DNA of 64,000 bases, taken from positions 195,051 through 259,050 of the forward strand of contig CAJTQV010000003.1 of NCBI GenBank assembly GCA_910578385.1, given 5' to 3'. The notes below the pieces were generated by a model. The model had not been told where the DNA came from. It did no database searches and saw only the letters and a list, made by a program, of their open reading frames with translations. A program made the translations under genes and the position numbers. The stretch's first letter is position 1. Each line of letters starts with the position of its first letter. Positions 42,862 to 52,289 of the stretch are shown here, piece by piece. The stretch is from an uncultured Muribaculaceae bacterium (GTDB lineage Bacteria > Bacteroidota > Bacteroidia > Bacteroidales > Muribaculaceae).

Positions 42862-44154
42862 TTATCCGCCGAAGTTGTCGTAGTGGATGCTCTCCGGCTC
42901 GACACCGAGGTTGTAGAGCATGTTGTTCACGGCGTTGCTCATCGGGCCGGGACCGCACATGTAGTACTCGATGTCCTCCGGCGCGTCATGGTCTTTGAGG
43001 TATGTCTTGAACATGACATCGTGAACGAATCCGGCGGTGTATTTCACTCCGGCAGCATCGGCTGCGGGGTCGGGACGGTCGAGCGCGAGGTGGAAGTGGA
43101 AGTTGGGGAACTCCTTCTCCAGTTCGAGGAAGTCGTTCAGATAGAACACCTCGTTGAGCGCGCGCGCTCCGTAGAAGTAGTGCATCTCACGGTCGCGGCA
43201 GTTGCGGGTCTTGGTCATCCACATGATCTGTGCGCGGAGCGGTGCCATACCGGCGCCACCGCCCACCCATATCATCTCGGCCTTGGAGTCGACGATGGGG
43301 TGGAAGTCTCCGTAAGGTCCGCTCATGAGCACCTTGTCGCCCGGCTTGAGCGAGAAGATGTAGCTCGAAGCGATACCGGCGGGCACGTTCTGGAATCCGA
43401 CCTGAGGTTTCGGCTTGAAGGGGGGAGTGGCGATACGCACGGTCAGCATGAAGCGGTCTCCCTCCTCGGGGTAGTTGGCCATGGAGTATGCGCGGACGGT
43501 ATCCTCGTCGTTCTTCGCCTTGAGGGTGAAGAGACCGAATTTCTCCCATGCGGGCAGATACTCGTCGCCGATGAGCGCCTTGTCGATGTCCTTGTCGTAG
43601 TCCATCTCATATTTCGGGATGCGGATCTGCGCGTATGAACCGGGTATGAAGTTCATATGCTCTCCGGCGGGGAGCTGAACGATGAACTCCTTGATGAACG
43701 TCGCCACATTCTTGTTCGAGATAACCTCGCATTCCCACTCCTTGACATCGAGGGCGGCCTGGTCAACCTTGACCTCCATGTCCGACTTGACTTTCACCTG
43801 ACATCCGAGACGCCAGTGGTCTTTGATCTGCTTGCGGGTGAAGTGTACGGCCTCGGTGGGGAGTATGTCACCGCCGCCCGAAACGACCTGGAGCTTGCAC
43901 TGACCGCAGCTGCCCTTTCCGCCGCACGCGCTCGACAGATGCACGCCGTTGTCGTTGAGCGTGGCCAGCAATGACTTGCCGGCGGGGGCGTGGAGCATCT
44001 TGGAGCCTTCATTGATCGAGATGGCCACCTCGCCGCTGTTCACGAGCCATGACTTGGCAAGCAGCAGGATGATGGTCAGCACGAGCACAATCACAAGGAA
44101 AATGAGTGAGGCAACCACCACATTGTTCCATAAGATTTCGCTGAGTATTGACAT
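42862..44154 (-). CDS. nqrF: Na+-translocating NADH:quinone reductase subunit F
   Basis: NADH-oxidising subunit of the sodium-pumping Nqr complex. 430 residues: one N-terminal membrane helix (about 12-34), a 2Fe-2S ferredoxin domain with CGGKGSCGQC, then a ferredoxin-reductase module with FAD motif RAYSMANYP, GPYGDF, GGGAGMAPLR (NAD) and the C-terminal CGPGPM. Electrons pass from NADH through FAD to the Fe-S cluster and on to the membrane subunits. Last gene of the nqrABCDEF operon. Confidence 0.97.
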   Translation of the reverse strand: MSILSEILWNNVVVASLIFLVIVLVLTIILLLAKSWLVNSGEVAISINEGSKMLHAPAGKSLLATLNDNGVHLSSACGGKGSCGQCKLQVVSGGGDILPTEAVHFTRKQIKDHWRLGCQVKVKSDMEVKVDQAALDVKEWECEVISNKNVATFIKEFIVQLPAGEHMNFIPGSYAQIRIPKYEMDYDKDIDKALIGDEYLPAWEKFGLFTLKAKNDEDTVRAYSMANYPEEGDRFMLTVRIATPPFKPKPQVGFQNVPAGIASSYIFSLKPGDKVLMSGPYGDFHPIVDSKAEMIWVGGGAGMAPLRAQIMWMTKTRNCRDREMHYFYGARALNEVFYLNDFLELEKEFPNFHFHLALDRPDPAADAAGVKYTAGFVHDVMFKTYLKDHDAPEDIEYYMCGPGPMSNAVNNMLYNLGVEPESIHYDNFGG

Positions 44155-44176
44155 ATCTTTATTTCTTTTGTGATGG

Positions 44177-44791
44177 TTAGAGTTTGATGCCGAGGAAGCT
44201 CATGAAGGCTATGCCCATGAGTCCGGTGATGATGAACGTTATGCCGATGCCACGCAGAGGAGCCGGAACCGCCTGCACGTTGAGACGCTCGCGGATGGCG
44301 GCGAGGCAGGTGATGGCAAGAAGCCAGCCGATGCCGGAACCTACGCCGTAGACTGTTGCAGTCCATGCGTTGGTAAACTCACGCTGCTGCATGAAGAGCA
44401 CCGCGCCGAGTATCGCGCAGTTCACCGCTATCAGCGGCAGGAAGATACCGAGCGAGTTGTAGAGGCCCGGGCTGTATTTCTCGATTACCATCTCGAGAAT
44501 CTGCACCAGTGCCGCGATGACGGCGATGAACATGATCAGACCGAGGAACGAGAGGTCTGTCTCGGCATATTCCTCGCCGAGCCAGCTCAACGCTCCGGGC
44601 ACCAGCACATACTCATTGATGCACCAGCACACGGGGAGGGCGATGAGTAGCACGAAAGTGACGGCCACGCCGAGTCCGAACGCTGTCTTGACATTCTTCG
44701 ACACGGCCAGGAAGGAACACATGCCGAGGAAGTAGGCGAACACCATGTTGTCGATGAAGATCGACCGTATGAATAGATTCAGATTTTCCAT
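44177..44791 (-). CDS. nqrE: Na+-translocating NADH:quinone reductase subunit E
   Basis: A 204-residue integral membrane subunit with six hydrophobic helices; homologous to NqrD with inverted topology and sharing a membrane Fe-S site with it. The starting LNLFIRSIFIDNMVFAYFLGMC motif includes the conserved cysteine, and a second Cys lies in NCAILG. Its ATG overlaps the nqrD stop by one base, so translation is coupled. Confidence 0.97.
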   Translation of the reverse strand: MENLNLFIRSIFIDNMVFAYFLGMCSFLAVSKNVKTAFGLGVAVTFVLLIALPVCWCINEYVLVPGALSWLGEEYAETDLSFLGLIMFIAVIAALVQILEMVIEKYSPGLYNSLGIFLPLIAVNCAILGAVLFMQQREFTNAWTATVYGVGSGIGWLLAITCLAAIRERLNVQAVPAPLRGIGITFIITGLMGIAFMSFLGIKL

Positions 44792-45411
44792 TATTCCTGC
44801 AGGTCTTTGTTAATCGAGCGGTGCGCCCAGATGATACATGCTACTACTATGAGGGCCATCGGCGGCAGAATCATCATGCCGTTGTTCTGGTAGCCGGCGT
44901 CGTACCACCACTGGGGGAACACCTGGCAGCCGAACAGCGTGCCGCTTCCGAAGAGCTCGCGGAAGAACGAAACGATGATGAGTATTATGCCATAGCCGAG
45001 ACCGTTGCCGAGACCATCGAGGAACGACGGCCAGGGACGGTTGTTGAGCGCGAACGCCTCAAGACGGCCCATGATGATACAGTTGGTGATGATCAGACCG
45101 ATGAACACCGACAGCGCTTTCGACACCTCGTAGTTCCAGGCCTTGAGCACCTGGTCAACAACCACCACGAGGGCGGCCACGACCACGAGCTGGACGATGA
45201 TGCGGATTGACGAAGGAATCGTGTTGCGCATCAGTGATATTATGACATTGGCCAGAGCCAGTACCGCCGTCACCGAGATTGTCATGACGAGAGCAGGTTC
45301 CATCTTGGCTGTCACTGCAAGCGCCGAACAGATACCGAGCACCTGCACTATAACCGGGTTGTCTTTCGACAGCGGGTTGAACAGCGGCAGAAATGTTTTC
45401 TTCAGATTCAT
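44791..45411 (-). CDS. nqrD: Na+-translocating NADH:quinone reductase subunit D
   Basis: A 206-residue six-helix membrane subunit. PLSKDNPVIVQVLGICSALAV and LIITNCIIMGRLEAFA carry the two conserved cysteines that, with those of NqrE, hold an iron centre in the Na+ path. It ends KDLQE and overlaps nqrE by one nucleotide. Confidence 0.97.
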   Translation of the reverse strand: MNLKKTFLPLFNPLSKDNPVIVQVLGICSALAVTAKMEPALVMTISVTAVLALANVIISLMRNTIPSSIRIIVQLVVVAALVVVVDQVLKAWNYEVSKALSVFIGLIITNCIIMGRLEAFALNNRPWPSFLDGLGNGLGYGIILIIVSFFRELFGSGTLFGCQVFPQWWYDAGYQNNGMMILPPMALIVVACIIWAHRSINKDLQE

Positions 45412-45467
45412 TTCCTTATCTTGTTGCTGATTGTTTTGTATTCGTTTTTAATAGGGTAGGGGCTTCG

Positions 45468-46190
45468 TCAGTTTGCCGCAGCTGTGGCTGCAAGTTCCTT
45501 GAAGAATGCCGAATATGGCTCAAGCGAGTTGCTGAGCATCTTCTGCACTCCCTGGCTGGTGATTGTGCCGCCGCTGATGGCGTGGACATATGCACCTTCC
45601 GAGGGTTCCTGTCCGTTCTTCACGACCTTGACCGACTGGAAGTCGCCTGTGCTGCTGAAGATGTCTTTCCCCTCGAACTGGCTGCTGAACGCAGGTTTCT
45701 CGATTTCGGCACCGAGTCCGGGTGTCTCGCCCTGGTGAGCGAAGTATGCACCGTAGATGGTGTCACCGTTGCTGTCCATGGCGATGTAGCCCCAGATCGG
45801 GCCCCAGAGGCCGGCTCCGTACACGGGCACTATGTATTTTGTGCCGGCATCGGTCTTGCAGACAAACACGGGGAGAAGACGCTCGTCGCCCGGTTTCTTG
45901 GTCTCAAGGTCAACCTTCACTTCAAACGGGTCTGTGCCGCCATCGACTTTCTCTCCCTTGGAGTTCACGATATACGACTCTGTGATATGCTCCGCATACA
46001 GGTCGGCCACGTTCTGTCCCTGCTCCGGTGTGATGAGAGCTGCGGCAAGAATCTGGCGTTTGGTATCGTTCTGTATGTTCTCAAGCTGCTGCGGACGCAA
46101 GGCCTGGTAGACAACTGAGAGAAGCACTCCGACCACCACCACAAGTATGATGGAGTAGATGATTGTGTATGTATTGCTCTGTCGGTTCAT
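45468..46190 (-). CDS. nqrC: Na+-translocating NADH:quinone reductase subunit C
   Basis: A 240-residue subunit with one N-terminal helix and a periplasmic FMN-binding domain. The flavinylation site is AISGGTITSQGV, where the Thr is joined to FMN by ApbE; SGGT replaces the SGAT seen in proteobacterial NqrC. 56 bp separate it from nqrD and 12 bp from nqrB. No apbE gene is present in the window. Confidence 0.96.
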   Translation of the reverse strand: MNRQSNTYTIIYSIILVVVVGVLLSVVYQALRPQQLENIQNDTKRQILAAALITPEQGQNVADLYAEHITESYIVNSKGEKVDGGTDPFEVKVDLETKKPGDERLLPVFVCKTDAGTKYIVPVYGAGLWGPIWGYIAMDSNGDTIYGAYFAHQGETPGLGAEIEKPAFSSQFEGKDIFSSTGDFQSVKVVKNGQEPSEGAYVHAISGGTITSQGVQKMLSNSLEPYSAFFKELAATAAAN

Positions 46191-46202
46191 TTCCTTGTGG
46201 CG

Positions 46203-47396
46203 TTAAGAGTTCTTTACGGTGACGCGGCGCATACGGCGGCGTATGTTGGAATTTACTACACAATAGTCAATCAGCGGCGCGAAGCAGTTCATGAGAAGAA
46301 CCGAGAGCATCGCACCCTCCGGATAACCGGTGTTGTACACGCGGATCAGTATGGCGATTATTCCGATCAGCGCGCCGTAGATGTACTTGCCGGTGTTGGT
46401 GCGGCAGGCGGTCACGGGGTCGGTCGCCATGAACACTATGGCGAACATGAAGCCTCCGAGGCAGAGCTGCTCAAGCGGCTGGAGATACGACACGGGATAG
46501 AGCGGGCTCATCCAGTTGTGAGCCACGACAGCCATGAAGAAACCGCCCAAAAGGCCGGAGAGCATGATGCGCCAGTTGGCCATGCCGGAAATCAGCAGGA
46601 TAGCCGCGCCGATAAGTATGCAGAATGTCGAGGTCTCGCCCCATGAGCCGGGATAGAAACCGAAGAAGATGTCGGTCATCGACAGAGGGTCGCCGAGCAC
46701 GTTGGTGAGCTGCACGGCACCGTCGGTCGACGATGCGAGCTGACCGAGGGGTGTCGCTCCGGAGTAGGAGTCGACGGCGGTCTGCGAACCGAGCTGCACG
46801 AACACGTTGTCGCCGCTCATCTTCGAGGGATAGCTGAAGAAGAGGAATGCGCGGGTCACGAGCGCGACGTTCAGGAAGTTGTAGCCTGTGCCGCCGAATA
46901 CTTCCTTGGCGAATATCACCGCGAAAGCTACAGCAATCGCGAGCATCCAGCAGGGTGTGTCGACGGGGCATATCATCGGAATCAGGATACCCGACACGAG
47001 GAATCCCTCCTGGATCTCGTGGCCGCGGATCTGCGCCACGATGAACTCTATGCCGAGTCCGACTATGTAGGCCGTGAGTATCTGCGGCAGCACGGCGAAG
47101 AACCCGTAGAAGAAGAGCTTGAAAAACTCACGTCCGGGGTCGCCGATGGCCATGAAATGCTGAAGGCCGATGTTCCACATTCCGAACAGACAGCAGGGCA
47201 GGAGCGCGAGCACCACCATGATCATGGTGCGCTTCGAGTCGTTGCCGTCGTGGATATGCACTCCCGAACGAGATGTCTCGTTGGGTGTGAAAAGGAACGT
47301 GTAGAAGCCGTCGAACACGGAGTGGAACTTGCTCAGTTTCCCCCCCTTCTCGAAGTGCGGCTTGATCTTGTCAATGTTTCTCTTTAATCCTTTCAC
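46203..47396 (-). CDS. nqrB: Na+-translocating NADH:quinone reductase subunit B
   Basis: A 397-residue main membrane subunit with about ten helices, binding riboflavin, a covalent FMN and ubiquinone/menaquinone, and forming the Na+ channel. The covalent FMN site SGATPLGQL is intact. The N-terminal cytoplasmic part (LDKIKPHFEKGGKL type) interacts with NqrA. Confidence 0.97.
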   Translation of the reverse strand: MKGLKRNIDKIKPHFEKGGKLSKFHSVFDGFYTFLFTPNETSRSGVHIHDGNDSKRTMIMVVLALLPCCLFGMWNIGLQHFMAIGDPGREFFKLFFYGFFAVLPQILTAYIVGLGIEFIVAQIRGHEIQEGFLVSGILIPMICPVDTPCWMLAIAVAFAVIFAKEVFGGTGYNFLNVALVTRAFLFFSYPSKMSGDNVFVQLGSQTAVDSYSGATPLGQLASSTDGAVQLTNVLGDPLSMTDIFFGFYPGSWGETSTFCILIGAAILLISGMANWRIMLSGLLGGFFMAVVAHNWMSPLYPVSYLQPLEQLCLGGFMFAIVFMATDPVTACRTNTGKYIYGALIGIIAILIRVYNTGYPEGAMLSVLLMNCFAPLIDYCVVNSNIRRRMRRVTVKNS

Positions 47397-47455
47397 AACT
47401 TTATCTTGTGTAGTTTATATTACTGTATAAGCCTTTCTGTCCCTTTCTGGGGGTA

Positions 47456-48790
47456 TCAGAGTGTCTCCTTGCGCAGGTAGTCGAGACCGTCTCGGACTAT
47501 CTTCTGCAACTCGATTTTCGATGTGTCTACAAACTCGGGAAGGGCGAAGTCCTCGGGTGCCACCTCGTAGATGCCGAGCTGCTCCATGCGCTCTATGTCT
47601 TTGGCCATGATGGCCTTGATGAGGTATTCGGGGTAGATGTCCATCGGGAATACCTTGTCATATTCGCCGCTCATGATCATGGCGCGGTGGCCACCCTTGA
47701 TGCGGGCGTCGAAGTGGAACGGTTTCGAGAGTCCGCGCAGGAATGCGGGGAACGAACGCTTCACGCTGTATTTGCCCGGGTCTACCGATGCCCAGCCCAT
47801 GAACTCGTCGGTCTGGTCGCCCTCGTCGATGGCTGTGACCTGACGGTAGGGGTAGCGCAGGAATCCCTGCTTCCAGTCCACGCGCACACCGGTGAGCACG
47901 TTGCCAGATATCACCCGGATCTTGCCGCCGGTGTGGTCGAGCTCTCCGTCAAGAAGTGTGCCGAGCGATGCTCCGACCATGGTTCTTACCATATGGGGAT
48001 TTTTCATGTCCTCGCCTGTGAGTGCTACCGTAGTGCTGTAGTCGAGCTTGCCGGTAGAGAGGAACCGTCCGATACGGGCTGCGGTCGCAGCGTCGAGAGT
48101 CCATACGGTCTCACCCTTGTTGACGGGGGCGATGGCCGCAATCTGTGTGCCGGTGTTTCCGGCCGGGTGGGGACCCTGGAACTCATATACCTCGGCGGCG
48201 TTGCTCGTGATGCCTGAGCCTGCTCTGACTGAGAGGTAGACCTTGCCGGCGGTGAATTCCGAGAGAGTCTTGAGTCCGGCCTCAAGGTCGGCCATCATGT
48301 CGGCGTTGAGAATCTCGGGTGCGAGGGGAGCGGTGTCAAACGCCGTCACGAATATGTCGCGGGGTGCGGTGCCGATGAAGGGCACGATGTCGAACGGACG
48401 CTGGCGCATCATGGCGAAAAGACCCGAGCGGAGCAACATTTCCATCCGCGAGGCTTTGTCGGTCGGCTTGCCGAATTCCTTCTGCGTCTGCTCACCCTCT
48501 TTGCGAACTGACACGAACTCAATCTTGCGGCGTTCGCCACGGTTGATTTCCGCAACTGTTCCGGCCACAGGAGAGGTAAGACAGAGACGGTCATCCTCCT
48601 TGGCATAAAGCAGCGCGTCGCCGGCCTTGACGATGTCGCCGGCCTTGACGGCGGCCTTCCATGTGTAGCCGGGAAAATCGTCGGGAACAATGCCGAACAA
48701 CACAGTGCTGCTGTCGGTAGTCACAGACTCCGAAGCGGCACCCGCTAAGGGTATGTCAAGCCCCTTTTTTATCTTGATGATATTGCTCAT
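47456..48790 (-). CDS. nqrA: Na+-translocating NADH:quinone reductase subunit A
   Basis: A 444-residue peripheral quinone-binding subunit, first gene of the operon. KIKKGLDIPLAG at the start, a barrel-sandwich hybrid fold (VKAGDIVKAGDALLYAKED) and GPHPAGNTGTQI are typical. An exact -33/-7 promoter lies upstream (48816-48847), giving a leader of about 20 nt. Confidence 0.97.
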   Translation of the reverse strand: MSNIIKIKKGLDIPLAGAASESVTTDSSTVLFGIVPDDFPGYTWKAAVKAGDIVKAGDALLYAKEDDRLCLTSPVAGTVAEINRGERRKIEFVSVRKEGEQTQKEFGKPTDKASRMEMLLRSGLFAMMRQRPFDIVPFIGTAPRDIFVTAFDTAPLAPEILNADMMADLEAGLKTLSEFTAGKVYLSVRAGSGITSNAAEVYEFQGPHPAGNTGTQIAAIAPVNKGETVWTLDAATAARIGRFLSTGKLDYSTTVALTGEDMKNPHMVRTMVGASLGTLLDGELDHTGGKIRVISGNVLTGVRVDWKQGFLRYPYRQVTAIDEGDQTDEFMGWASVDPGKYSVKRSFPAFLRGLSKPFHFDARIKGGHRAMIMSGEYDKVFPMDIYPEYLIKAIMAKDIERMEQLGIYEVAPEDFALPEFVDTSKIELQKIVRDGLDYLRKETL

Positions 48791-48815
48791 TATCTATCCA
48801 TTTGGGATTATTCTG

Positions 48816-48847
48816 CAAAAATATAAAAAATCGTTAATCTTTCCAAA
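48816..48847 (-). promoter_or_regulatory. Consensus promoter of the nqr operon
   Basis: Minus strand: TTTG (48844-48847), exactly 20 bp, TATTTTTG (48816-48823). Confidence 0.75.
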
Positions 48848-48904
48848 GGAAAAGCGCACTATCCTTACACTTTTTTGTTCCCCGCATCGTCGCATGAAAA
48901 AAAA

Positions 48905-48940
48905 TATCCCTCTGAGTGGCTATGTCCGCTCAGAGGGATA
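48905..48940 (-). terminator. Terminator of the TPR-protein transcript
   Basis: TATCCCTCTGAG and CTCAGAGGGATA (12-bp arms) followed on the minus strand by eight U. It lies about 35 bp after the stop of the 48975 gene. Confidence 0.88.
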
Positions 48941-48974
48941 ATTTTTCGTGCGTCAAACGGCGTGGACCGTCCGC

Positions 48975-50636
48975 TTATTTAAGTCCGTCGATGTATTTGC
49001 GGAGCTCCGCGTTGTCGGGATCGAAGTTGAGCACCTTGCTGAAGTTCTCCTTGGCCTTGGCAACGTTGTTCTGGTTGATGTAGTAGTTACCGAGGTACAT
49101 GTACATCTCTTTCGCATCGCGTGCGTAGCGTGAGGGATCCTGGGCTGCCTCAAGGAGTGCGACTGAAGCCTCATAGTCAGCTACGGCCGCCTTCTCTGCC
49201 GCTGCCTCGTTGGCTGCGGTCTGCTTGGCGATGTCACCGTAGATCTTCACGGGCTTGTAGTTGTCGGGCAGGATGGCTTTGGCCTTGTCGGCATACGACT
49301 TGGCTGCGTCGAAATATTTCGCTGCCTTGGCCGCGTCGGCCTTGTTCTCAACACCGGCGTAGAAGTCAAATGTAGCCTGCTGTACAAAATCGTTGTAACC
49401 CGGCTCGATCTTCGAGAGGTAAACCTCATATTCGTCGGCAGTCTTGCTCAGGTTGTTCTGGTCAAGATATGCGAACGCGAGGCTCTTGTTGAAGTCGGCG
49501 AAATCGGGCATTTCCTTGATACCTTCCTGAAGAACCGCGATTGCCTCGTCTGCACGTTTGGCTGCTGAAAGCTCGTTGGCGATCAGTGTGTAGTCAATCG
49601 AAGCGAATTTGTTCTTGGCGGGGTCTGCCATGTGGGCTGCGTAAAGCGCCTCGGCGAGGGGGAGGAGCTGGTCCTTCATCTCGGGGAGCTGTGCGGCGTT
49701 CATGAACTGGAAACGCTGAGCCATGAAGTTCTTGGGATCCTCAGCGAGAAGTTTCGAGGCGTAGTCGTAACCTTTCTTGTAGTCCTGGCCGTAGAAGAGG
49801 AGGAAAGCGTAGCGGCTCTCGTCGTTCTTGAAGTGGCTGGGGTTCTGCACGTACTTGCCATACTGTGCTGCGGCGTTGGCGAAGTCACCCTTGTTGTAGT
49901 ATGCGTTGGCGAGCTCACGCTGTCCGAGTGCCGAGTTGGGGTTCACCGAGAGCAGGTTGTTGAGCATCTTGATGGCATAGTCGGGGTTGACCATGGTGAA
50001 GAGGTTCGCATACTTCACATAGGCTGCTGTAGCCTTGTTGTCGTAGTTTGACGCCATCTCGTACATTCCGGCTGCCTTGCCCACGAGGGTGTTGGCGGTA
50101 GACTGGTCAGCGTTCTTGAGCTGCTCCTTGAACTGGTCGCCCTCGAAGATGTAGATGTCGGCGTTCTCCTGGTTGTACTTGCGTGCCTTCTCCACGAGCT
50201 TTGCGATCTGCTTCTCGTAGCGGATGGGATCAACGCGGTCGTATGCGCGTGCTATCGCAATCTGGAGCGAGGCATCTTTCTTGGAGTTCTTGTCGGCGGT
50301 CTTGAAGAGCTCCTCGGCTCCCTTGGTGTCGCCCGACATGAGCTTGAGAAGACCTTGGCCCACATAGTTGTAGGCGTATTCGGGATTGGCTGCCACACCC
50401 TGGTTGAAGTAGTTGGCGGCATCTGAATTCTTACCCTCCTCCACAGCGATGAGTCCAAGATAGTAGTCGCTCACGGCCTTGTCGGTCTGAGGATTGTTGA
50501 GACTGCGCAGAAGAAGGTCTTTTGCATTGTCGAGCTGGTCGGCCTTGTAGTATTCCTCCCCTTCGACGTGCGACTGGGCGAATGCGCCGAGCGACGCGCC
50601 GGCCAGACAGAGTGTGAGAATTCCTTTAAATTTCAT
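48975..50636 (-). CDS. Exported TPR-repeat protein
   Basis: A 553-residue periplasmic protein. Signal peptide about 1-20 (GAFAQ). The rest is a run of TPR-like helix pairs (for example YYLGLIAVEEGKNSDAANYF, GQRELANAYYNKGDFANAAAQYG, ending MYLGNYYINQNNVAKAKENFSKVLNFDPDN). It follows the phosphate-binding-like lipoprotein gene by 136 bp. This set beside exbB-exbD-exbD-tonB is a recurring Bacteroidales arrangement; the TPR protein may be a scaffold for the TonB energising complex, by inference. Confidence 0.85.
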   Translation of the reverse strand: MKFKGILTLCLAGASLGAFAQSHVEGEEYYKADQLDNAKDLLLRSLNNPQTDKAVSDYYLGLIAVEEGKNSDAANYFNQGVAANPEYAYNYVGQGLLKLMSGDTKGAEELFKTADKNSKKDASLQIAIARAYDRVDPIRYEKQIAKLVEKARKYNQENADIYIFEGDQFKEQLKNADQSTANTLVGKAAGMYEMASNYDNKATAAYVKYANLFTMVNPDYAIKMLNNLLSVNPNSALGQRELANAYYNKGDFANAAAQYGKYVQNPSHFKNDESRYAFLLFYGQDYKKGYDYASKLLAEDPKNFMAQRFQFMNAAQLPEMKDQLLPLAEALYAAHMADPAKNKFASIDYTLIANELSAAKRADEAIAVLQEGIKEMPDFADFNKSLAFAYLDQNNLSKTADEYEVYLSKIEPGYNDFVQQATFDFYAGVENKADAAKAAKYFDAAKSYADKAKAILPDNYKPVKIYGDIAKQTAANEAAAEKAAVADYEASVALLEAAQDPSRYARDAKEMYMYLGNYYINQNNVAKAKENFSKVLNFDPDNAELRKYIDGLK

Positions 50637-50772
50637 GTTCTATATCTTTTTTTACGTTTATTCCTGATGTCTCTACGGTCAGTTCCGTTTCTGTTTTAGA
50701 TTGTCACGGCCGCTTTTGGTTTATCGGGTAATCGCGGTTTTAATCTGGATCCGCCGGCCGTGACTTTCCGGT

Positions 50773-51783
50773 CTATTTAAGTTCCACAACCCGTGCATTC
50801 ATGTGGTAGGGCAGGATACCTGTCTTTGATATGATTTTCTGGCCCGCGAAGCCGGTCACAAACATGTAGAAGCTGTTGAGCACGGTGCTCTTCGATGCGG
50901 TCGAAATCATATATACCTTTCTGAATAACGGATATTCTCCCGAATTGATATAAACCTGGTACGGTTTGTATGCAATCGGGTTGAAGTCATTCTCTTCCGT
51001 GGGGTTGCTGACCTTGAGAATATTCACCTCGGTGGTGAGGTTGGTGGCGATTGTGTCGTTCTCGTTCTTGTAGTCCTCGTAACGCTGGTCCACAGGAACT
51101 GACTTGGCCGCGCTCAGGTCGTCGCCGAGCCAGCTCACGCTGATTATGCCCAGTGCGTTGCGGTCTTTCTTGACCACATCAAACACGGAGGCGTTGTTCT
51201 TCTGTGCGAATGCGTTGGGATTGTCGGAGATTTTCTTTCCCTCGGGCAGGAATTTGTCGCGCATGTAGCTCACGGTCGAGCTTCCGGCGTTGTCAAACAC
51301 GAGCTTGATTGATGTCGTGTCGTTGCCGGCGAGCTGGCTCCATTTGGTTATCTTGCCGTTGAGTATGTCGCCGATCTCGGTCATGGAGAGCGATGAGACG
51401 TTGTTCTCCTTGTTGGTGATGAGCGCCACGGCATCGACCGCTATGCAGTGTGTGCGGACCACACGTTTGAATTTGCTCTTCATGTAGTCTTTCTGCTCCT
51501 GGCTGAGTTCACGGGTCACGATGACAGCCTGGGTGCCGTCGGCGAGAAGAGTGTCTATCGCTTCCTGCTCGCTCACGTAGAACGGCAGAATCGATGAGCC
51601 TGGATAGGAGAACTCGAATACCTCGATCTCCTCGTCGAGTATATTCTTGAAGCCGTCGTCGCAGAAAAGAGTCGCGCTACCCTTGGCATACTCTCCACGT
51701 TTCACCTCTCCACACGAAACGGCTCCCAGCCATGCGAGAGCTGAGAGTCCGATTATCGCGTATTTGAATATGTTTCTATTCAT
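50773..51783 (-). CDS. PstS-like substrate-binding lipoprotein
   Basis: A 336-residue periplasmic-binding-protein-like lipoprotein: signal ends AVSC (Cys near residue 24). The two-lobed PstS/PBP fold is seen in ATLFCDDGFKNIL, FSYPGSSI, VTRELS, then VALITNKEN, ILNGKITKWSQL and FDNAGSSTVSYMRD, with the typical phosphate-loop residues. No pst permease or ATPase genes are near, so it may be a sensor or a TonB-system accessory rather than a transporter part. It lies between a small membrane-protein gene and the TPR-protein gene. Confidence 0.85.
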   Translation of the reverse strand: MNRNIFKYAIIGLSALAWLGAVSCGEVKRGEYAKGSATLFCDDGFKNILDEEIEVFEFSYPGSSILPFYVSEQEAIDTLLADGTQAVIVTRELSQEQKDYMKSKFKRVVRTHCIAVDAVALITNKENNVSSLSMTEIGDILNGKITKWSQLAGNDTTSIKLVFDNAGSSTVSYMRDKFLPEGKKISDNPNAFAQKNNASVFDVVKKDRNALGIISVSWLGDDLSAAKSVPVDQRYEDYKNENDTIATNLTTEVNILKVSNPTEENDFNPIAYKPYQVYINSGEYPLFRKVYMISTASKSTVLNSFYMFVTGFAGQKIISKTGILPYHMNARVVELK

Positions 51784-51858
51784 GATCTTGTATCTTGTTT
51801 TGTCAGTATTCCCCGCTCATCGCGGTCTCCATGATTCGGAAGGTAGCGGAGCGGTGGA

Positions 51859-52071
51859 TCAGCCCCAGCCTTTGTAGAGCCTTACGCCACGCCATACGCC
51901 GTATGCGCAGAGCAGACCGCCGATCACGCAGCTCAGCGCGTGGCTGTCAATGTTGAACACGTTGAAGATGAAGAGCAGTCCTACACCAATGTAGACGCAT
52001 ATCATCAGAATACCGAATGCGAGTCTCGCACCTTTTGGGGCCTGGGGCCCGTTATCTTCGTACCTTGCCAT
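51859..52071 (-). CDS. Small two-helix membrane protein
   Basis: A 70-residue protein with hydrophobic segments at about 17-38 and 44-60 and a short cytoplasmic N-terminus (RYEDNGPQAPKG). Function unknown. First gene after the promoter at 52205, and so cotranscribed with the PstS-like and TPR genes. Its place next to tonB suggests a role at the energised membrane complex, but nothing in the sequence proves it. Confidence 0.78.
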   Translation of the reverse strand: MARYEDNGPQAPKGARLAFGILMICVYIGVGLLFIFNVFNIDSHALSCVIGGLLCAYGVWRGVRLYKGWG

Positions 52072-52204
52072 AATTTTGTGTTTTTGTTTTCCGTCGGGCC
52101 GTCATCTTTCCGACGCCTGCCACCCGGAGATTTTGTTTTGTTCTTTTAATAATTTAACAATCCATCTCTCCGCATGTTCAGAGATTCAAACACTTTTTCA
52201 CACG

Positions 52205-52236
52205 CAAATTTAACAATTCTCGCTCAAATATCCAAA
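52205..52236 (-). promoter_or_regulatory. Consensus promoter of the small membrane protein/PstS-like/TPR unit
   Basis: Minus strand: TTTG (52233-52236), 20 bp, TAAATTTG (52205-52212). The -33 box lies inside the U run of the tonB terminator, so termination and re-initiation are directly adjacent. Confidence 0.75.
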
Positions 52237-52266
52237 AAAGAAAGGAGGATCCGTCGCGACCCTCCT
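52234..52266 (-). terminator. Terminator of the exb-tonB operon
   Basis: A hairpin formed by AGGAGG and CCTCCT with GC pairs inside (52243-52266) is followed on the minus strand by TTTTTT (52239-52234). It lies 24 bp after the tonB stop. Confidence 0.7.
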
Positions 52267-52289
52267 CTCTGGAAGTATAGGAATCTCAA